From: Halococcus saccharolyticus DSM 5350
GTDB taxonomy: Archaea > Halobacteriota > Halobacteria > Halobacteriales > Halococcaceae
Reading direction: 5' to 3'
Assembly: GCF_000336915.1 (NCBI RefSeq)
Contig: NZ_AOMD01000021.1
Span: 145,605-209,604, forward strand
DNA length: 64,000 nt
How positions within the stretch are numbered: position 1 is the first letter of the stretch; each line of letters opens with the position of its first letter. The notes beneath the pieces are model-generated. The model made no database searches and was not told the origin of the DNA. It was given only the letters and a program-made list of their open reading frames with translations. The position numbers were made by a program, and so were the translations under genes. This document shows, in pieces, positions 60,602 through 64,000 of this stretch.

Positions 60602-61942
60602 TCATAGCGCATCCACGAACCGATCGAACGCGGTGCTCTCGGGGTGGACGTGGGCGTAGGTTCCGAGCGTGCGGTGTTCGGTGAGCCCGTCGTGCTCGCC
60701 ATCGATCCCCTTGCCGCGCTCGACATCGAAGGCGAAGCGTGCGTCCGCGCCGACGGTCGCATCCGAGTAGTGGAACTCGTGGCCCCGGAGGGAGCCGTTC
60801 GCGTTCGCCGTCAGCGTCGATTCGCGCGCACTGAGTTCGACGTGATCGAGCGCCTGATACCGATCGCACATCTCGATCTCTGCGGGGAGAACGCCCGCCA
60901 TTTCGTGGGTGTCACCGTCGACGGTCATGAGCGATTCGGCGAGCGCCATCATCCCGCCGCACTCGCCGAGGATCGGGACGCCCTCTGCGGCGCGGTCACG
61001 GAGGGTGGCGAGCACCGGCCCGTCGGCGATGGTGGCGGCGTGAAGCTCTGGGTAGCCCCCTGGGAGATAGATGCCGTCTGCCGGGGGCACATCGTCGCCC
61101 GCAGCCGGGGCGAACGTCACGACCTCGGAGCGCGCCCGGAGACGTTCCATCGTCGCGGGGTAGACGAATCGAAACGCTTCGTCGCGCGCGACCGCGACGC
61201 GCTTTTCCCGAGCCAGTCCCGGATCGCCGGGATCGACCGTGGGCGGCTCGCGGGCGATGTCGAGCAGCCGGTCGGTCCGCACGCCCGCTGCCACCTCGTC
61301 GAGTGTTGCGGGGTCGATCGGGGCCTCGTCGCCCATGTGGAGGCCGAGATGACGATCTGGGATTTCGAGATCGGGCTCGGGTGGTATCCGCCCGAAGTAC
61401 GTGAGATCGTCCGGCAACGCCTCCTTGATCCCGCGCTCGTGGCGGCCGCCGTGGGCGCGCTGGGCGATGATTCCCGCGACCTCGATGTCGCGCCCGGCGT
61501 GGGCGGCGTAGCGCTCGAAGCCGACCGCGGTCGCCGCGACGCTCTCCATTCCGGCGCTCGCGTCGACGACCAGCACGACAGGGAGATCGAGTGTCTCGGC
61601 CACCATCGCCGTGCTGGAGCGGTCGCCGTCGTACAGCCCCATCACGCCCTCGACGACGCAGATGTCGCCGTCGCCGCGGGCGTAGTTCCGCCGGAGTCCC
61701 TCGATCCCTTCGAGCCACGCATCGAGGGTTCGCGAGACGCGCTCTCTGTCGTGGTTCCTGGAACCGTCGGAGCCGCGAGCGGAACCGACGATAGCAGTGT
61801 GGTGGCTGGGATCGATGAAGTCCGGACCGGCCTTCGCGGGCTGGACCGTGTGGCCCGCTGCTTCGAGCGCGCGGATGACCGCGAGCGTGGCGACGGTCTT
61901 GCCGACGCCCGATCGTGTGCCGCCGATCACGACGCCGTTCAT
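60602..61942 (-). CDS. cbiA: Cobyrinic acid a,c-diamide synthase (CbiA/CobB)
   Basis: 446 residues. Walker A in [57 protein letters not shown] and, in the C-terminal amidotransferase half, [11 protein letters not shown] and [15 protein letters not shown] with the nucleophile Cys. His near YAHVHPES completes the triad. It amidates the a and c acetate side chains of cobyrinate. The start overlaps the cobT-like stop by 4 bp (ATGA). It includes an acidic/Arg insertion at about 55-70. Confidence 0.93.
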   Translation of the reverse strand: MNGVVIGGTRSGVGKTVATLAVIRALEAAGHTVQPAKAGPDFIDPSHHTAIVGSARGSDGSRNHDRERVSRTLDAWLEGIEGLRRNYARGDGDICVVEGVMGLYDGDRSSTAMVAETLDLPVVLVVDASAGMESVAATAVGFERYAAHAGRDIEVAGIIAQRAHGGRHERGIKEALPDDLTYFGRIPPEPDLEIPDRHLGLHMGDEAPIDPATLDEVAAGVRTDRLLDIAREPPTVDPGDPGLAREKRVAVARDEAFRFVYPATMERLRARSEVVTFAPAAGDDVPPADGIYLPGGYPELHAATIADGPVLATLRDRAAEGVPILGECGGMMALAESLMTVDGDTHEMAGVLPAEIEMCDRYQALDHVELSARESTLTANANGSLRGHEFHYSDATVGADARFAFDVERGKGIDGEHDGLTEHRTLGTYAHVHPESTAFDRFVDAL

Positions 61943-62946
61943 GATTCGACTCCGGACCCGGTCGCCAGCAGTCGGTCGTGGATCGTGACGACGTGATCGC
62001 GGACGTCAGCCATCGGGATTCCTCGACGTTCGGCCAGCGCGAGCGCGCCGCCCATCCCGACGCCCTCCTTGGCTTCGCCCGCAACGTAGGCGTCGAGCGC
62101 GGGGTGGGACTCTCGATCGAAGCCAGGATCGGTGACCGTGAGATCGAGGCCGAGATCGTCCGCCAGGCCCTCGACGTCCGCGGATTTGTCGGCAGCGAGA
62201 AACGACGTCGTGGCGAGCGAGAGCGGCGCGTCGACGCCTGCGTGGCGGGCGAGTGCGGCGGCGGCACACAGCTGCGTCCCGCCGGCGAGCGTGACCTCAG
62301 TGCCACCTGCGGTCGCCCCGGTGACGAGTCCAGCGACCGCGGCGAGCACCGGATCGCCCACCGCCCGCACCGCCGCGATCGGTGTTCCAGCAGCTCCACC
62401 GGCTGCGATTTCGGCAGTATCGAGCGCCTCACCGACCACTCGTCGCTTGAGCGCGATCGGGTTCTCGGGAAGCGACGACGAGGTCGCCCGGCGTTCGCCG
62501 AGCGCGGCGAGGACACAGCGTGCGGTGGTCGTCCCGCCGGGGATCGTCTCGCCGATCACGAGTTCGTCGTCCGGAAGCGACCGGCCGTACTCCTCGGCGG
62601 CCGTGAAGATTTCCCGAGCCCCGGGAACCGCCCGCCCCGTCCGCACGTCCCGACCCGGCTCCGCGTCCACCGCGACGGTCGGCGCGGCGGTCGGTTCGGC
62701 GAGTCCCGCATCGATCACGACGGTCTCGAATCCTGCGAGTTCGCGGACCGCGCGGGTGACGACTGCGGGCGTCGGACAGCCCGACGGACTGACCGGGACG
62801 ACCGGCGAGCGCACCGGCCGGCCGTACGCGACGATCTCGCAGTCGGCGCTCGGTGTGTGTGCCATCACAGCCGGGTCCGCACCGGCGGCGCTGATCCCCT
62901 CGATCCGTGCGGTCGCCGTGCTCCCGGCGACGACGGCGACTCTCAT
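61939..62946 (-). CDS. cobT: CobT-like nicotinate-nucleotide:base phosphoribosyltransferase (archaeal TIGR00303 type)
   Basis: 335 residues from the ATG at 62946; the frame continues upstream without coding character. [50 protein letters not shown] and the C-terminal [20 protein letters not shown] match the archaeal CobT-like family, which differs from bacterial CobT but has the same expected role: activating the lower-ligand base to its alpha-ribotide. First gene of the operon; upstream 308 bp separate it from the divergent CbiX-like gene. Confidence 0.87.
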   Translation of the reverse strand: MRVAVVAGSTATARIEGISAAGADPAVMAHTPSADCEIVAYGRPVRSPVVPVSPSGCPTPAVVTRAVRELAGFETVVIDAGLAEPTAAPTVAVDAEPGRDVRTGRAVPGAREIFTAAEEYGRSLPDDELVIGETIPGGTTTARCVLAALGERRATSSSLPENPIALKRRVVGEALDTAEIAAGGAAGTPIAAVRAVGDPVLAAVAGLVTGATAGGTEVTLAGGTQLCAAAALARHAGVDAPLSLATTSFLAADKSADVEGLADDLGLDLTVTDPGFDRESHPALDAYVAGEAKEGVGMGGALALAERRGIPMADVRDHVVTIHDRLLATGSGVES

Positions 62947-63254
62947 CGATCGGCCACCGCCGCTGCCGCCGTCGTTCCCGCCGCCACACCGACCCCGCGT
63001 TTCGGCCCGTCTCGTCGTCCCAACACGCCAAACCGTGGTTGGTGTAGCACAATAGTAGTTGCTCTTTCGCCGGTTCGCAAACGCCCCCTCGATGTTCGTT
63101 CGCGCGCCACGACCATCGATCGACGACCGAGAACCGAGCGCCATCCCTCGTCCATGGTGGACCATCCGATAGCCGAAAGGTATTTGCTGTCGCCTCGTGT
63201 CGCCTTTAGCAAGCCCATTTGTACTAACTAAACAAAACTTGGGCAACTTCAGCC
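62947..63254. other. Divergent intergenic region between cobalamin genes
   Basis: 308 bp between the cobT-like start (minus) and the CbiX-like start (plus). AT-rich patches around 63045-63060 and 63215-63240 are promoter candidates for the two directions. No B12-box or cobalamin-riboswitch-like structure was recognised, consistent with archaea, which do not generally use that riboswitch. Confidence 0.5.
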
Positions 63255-63967
63255 ATGACAACCGAAGCGATCCTTCTCGTCGGCCGCGGTGCGGCGCGCA
63301 CCCGAACCGTGCTGAAAACCCACGCGGAGCAGCTCGAACGCCGGACCGGGACCACGGTCCGTGTGGCGACGTACGAACACGAGCCGGTACGGGAACTCCG
63401 GGACCCCCTGGCACGGATCGACGCCGAGCGGGTGTACGCAGTGCCGGTCCGTGTCGCTCACACCTACGAGACGCTCGACGACCTTCCCGCGGCGCTTTCG
63501 ATGGTCGCTGGCGACGTCCGATACTGCGAGCCGATCGGCCGGAGTCCCGCAATCACCGACCTCATCGTCGAGCGGGCCACGGCGCTCCGACCGGCCACGC
63601 CCGACGTCTCGGTGGTGCTCGTTGGGTTCGGCAGTAGCGCGAAGCCGTACCACCAACAGATGGCGGCGTACCACGCTACGCGAATCGACGAGCAATCGGA
63701 GTACGGCGAAGTGGTCGCCTGTTATCTCCACCAGAACCCGACCGTCGAGTGCGTCCGCTACGCGATCGAAAACGATGCCGCGGTCGCCGTCCCGCTGTTC
63801 CTGACCGCGACCACCGCGACCACCGAGGCGATCCCGGCGAAGCTCGAACTCGACCGCGGCGGGATCGCGTACGCCGAGCCGTTCGGCGATCACCCACGGG
63901 TCACCGATGCGATCCACGCCGAGATCGCAAAACAGCGCGCCCTCGCAGTCGGCGACAGGAGTGACAC
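63255..63967 (+). CDS. CbiX/DR2241-like cobalt chelatase family protein, 3' truncated by contig end
   Basis: About 237 codons are present before the library adapter begins at 63968. Two CbiX-like halves can be seen: [11 protein letters not shown]...[22 protein letters not shown] (about 7-90) and [20 protein letters not shown]...[21 protein letters not shown] (about 118-195). The first metal-binding His of CbiX (usually VGHGS) reads VGRG and VGFG here; the second His is kept only in the first half ([11 protein letters not shown]). DR2241-type proteins have this CbiX module plus an Fe-S domain, which would lie beyond the end. Likely function is cobalt insertion or a related role early in the corrin pathway, but the missing His makes that uncertain. 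Confidence 0.7.
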
Positions 63968-64000
63968 CTGTCTCTTATACACATCTCTGAGCGGGCTGGC
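63968..64000. other. Untrimmed Tn5 mosaic-end (Nextera-type) sequencing adapter
   Basis: 63968-63986 is the exact complement of the 19-bp Tn5 mosaic end used in tagmentation libraries. It is followed by ctgagcgggctggc (63987-64000), which matches the reverse complement of the 454-type adapter B tail (ending GCCAGCCCGCTCAG) used in early Epicentre Nextera kits. These bases are library artefact, not genome. Confidence 0.93.

Noticed and set aside
62947..63254. Cobalamin riboswitch ahead of the cobalamin operon
   Set aside because: No B12-box-like sequence or matching helices were seen, and this riboswitch is not typical for archaea.
63968..63986. Genuine Tn5-like transposon end in the genome
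   Set aside because: The 19-bp end is exact and joined to a library adapter tail at the very end of the sequence, which points to a sequencing artefact.

Overview
The window looks like a GC-rich haloarchaeal (class Halobacteria) chromosome segment. The predicted proteins are very rich in Asp and Glu, many genes start on or near a TATA element 25-30 nt upstream with almost no leader, genes overlap in ATGA style, and the family set is archaeal: CobY rather than CobU, an archaeal XPB-type helicase, long-form RmlA with a beta-helix tail, RHH-winged-helix proteins and FUN14 proteins. Genus cannot be fixed from the sequence alone. The last 33 bases are not genomic: they match a Tn5 mosaic-end library adapter, so the window ends at a contig end.

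Region 1 (1-25.3 kb) is a surface-glycan island. It holds a run of alkaline-phosphatase-superfamily ('sulfatase-like') paralogues, five of them full length and mutually similar, interleaved with family-4 glycosyltransferases in one minus-strand, 4-bp-overlap operon with a large membrane protein. Beyond this lie two GT2 enzymes, a flippase, several sugar-nucleotide SDR enzymes and a complete dTDP-rhamnose set (rmlA, rmlB, rmlC, rmlD) spread over divergent promoters, then another GT4, a UDP-glucuronate-decarboxylase-like enzyme and a membrane-anchored GT2. Together they could make activated sugars, build a lipid-linked or S-layer glycan, flip it and decorate it with charged groups.

Region 2 (25.3-28.5 kb) has lower coding density: a tyrosine recombinase with an RHH/winged-helix partner, iteron-like repeats, about 1 kb without a credible gene, and a small RHH-like gene. 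Region 3 (28.7-39.2 kb) is mixed: aldehyde dehydrogenase, enolase-superfamily enzyme and creatininase-family hydrolase (possible sugar-acid or amide catabolism), an orphan FecCD permease behind a DtxR-like operator, a truncated IS630-type HTH protein, FUN14 protein, a dicarboxylate/amino-acid symporter and an XPB-like helicase.

Region 4 (39.2-52.8 kb) looks like a catabolic cluster for an N-heterocycle or nucleobase-like compound: IclR regulator, cyclase-family hydrolase, CaiB-type CoA transferase, three-subunit molybdenum hydroxylase with its CoxG-like helper, CocE/NonD hydrolase, NCS2 permease and a cyclic amidohydrolase. The substrate is not known.

Region 5 (53.2 kb-end) begins with an AbrB/PhoU regulator and continues with a nine-gene minus-strand cobalamin operon (cobT-like, cbiA, cbiB, cobS, cobY, cobD-like, cbiZ, cobO, cbiP) covering a,c-diamide synthesis, adenosylation, aminopropanol attachment, nucleotide-loop assembly and salvage. 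A divergent CbiX/DR2241-like gene is cut by the contig end.
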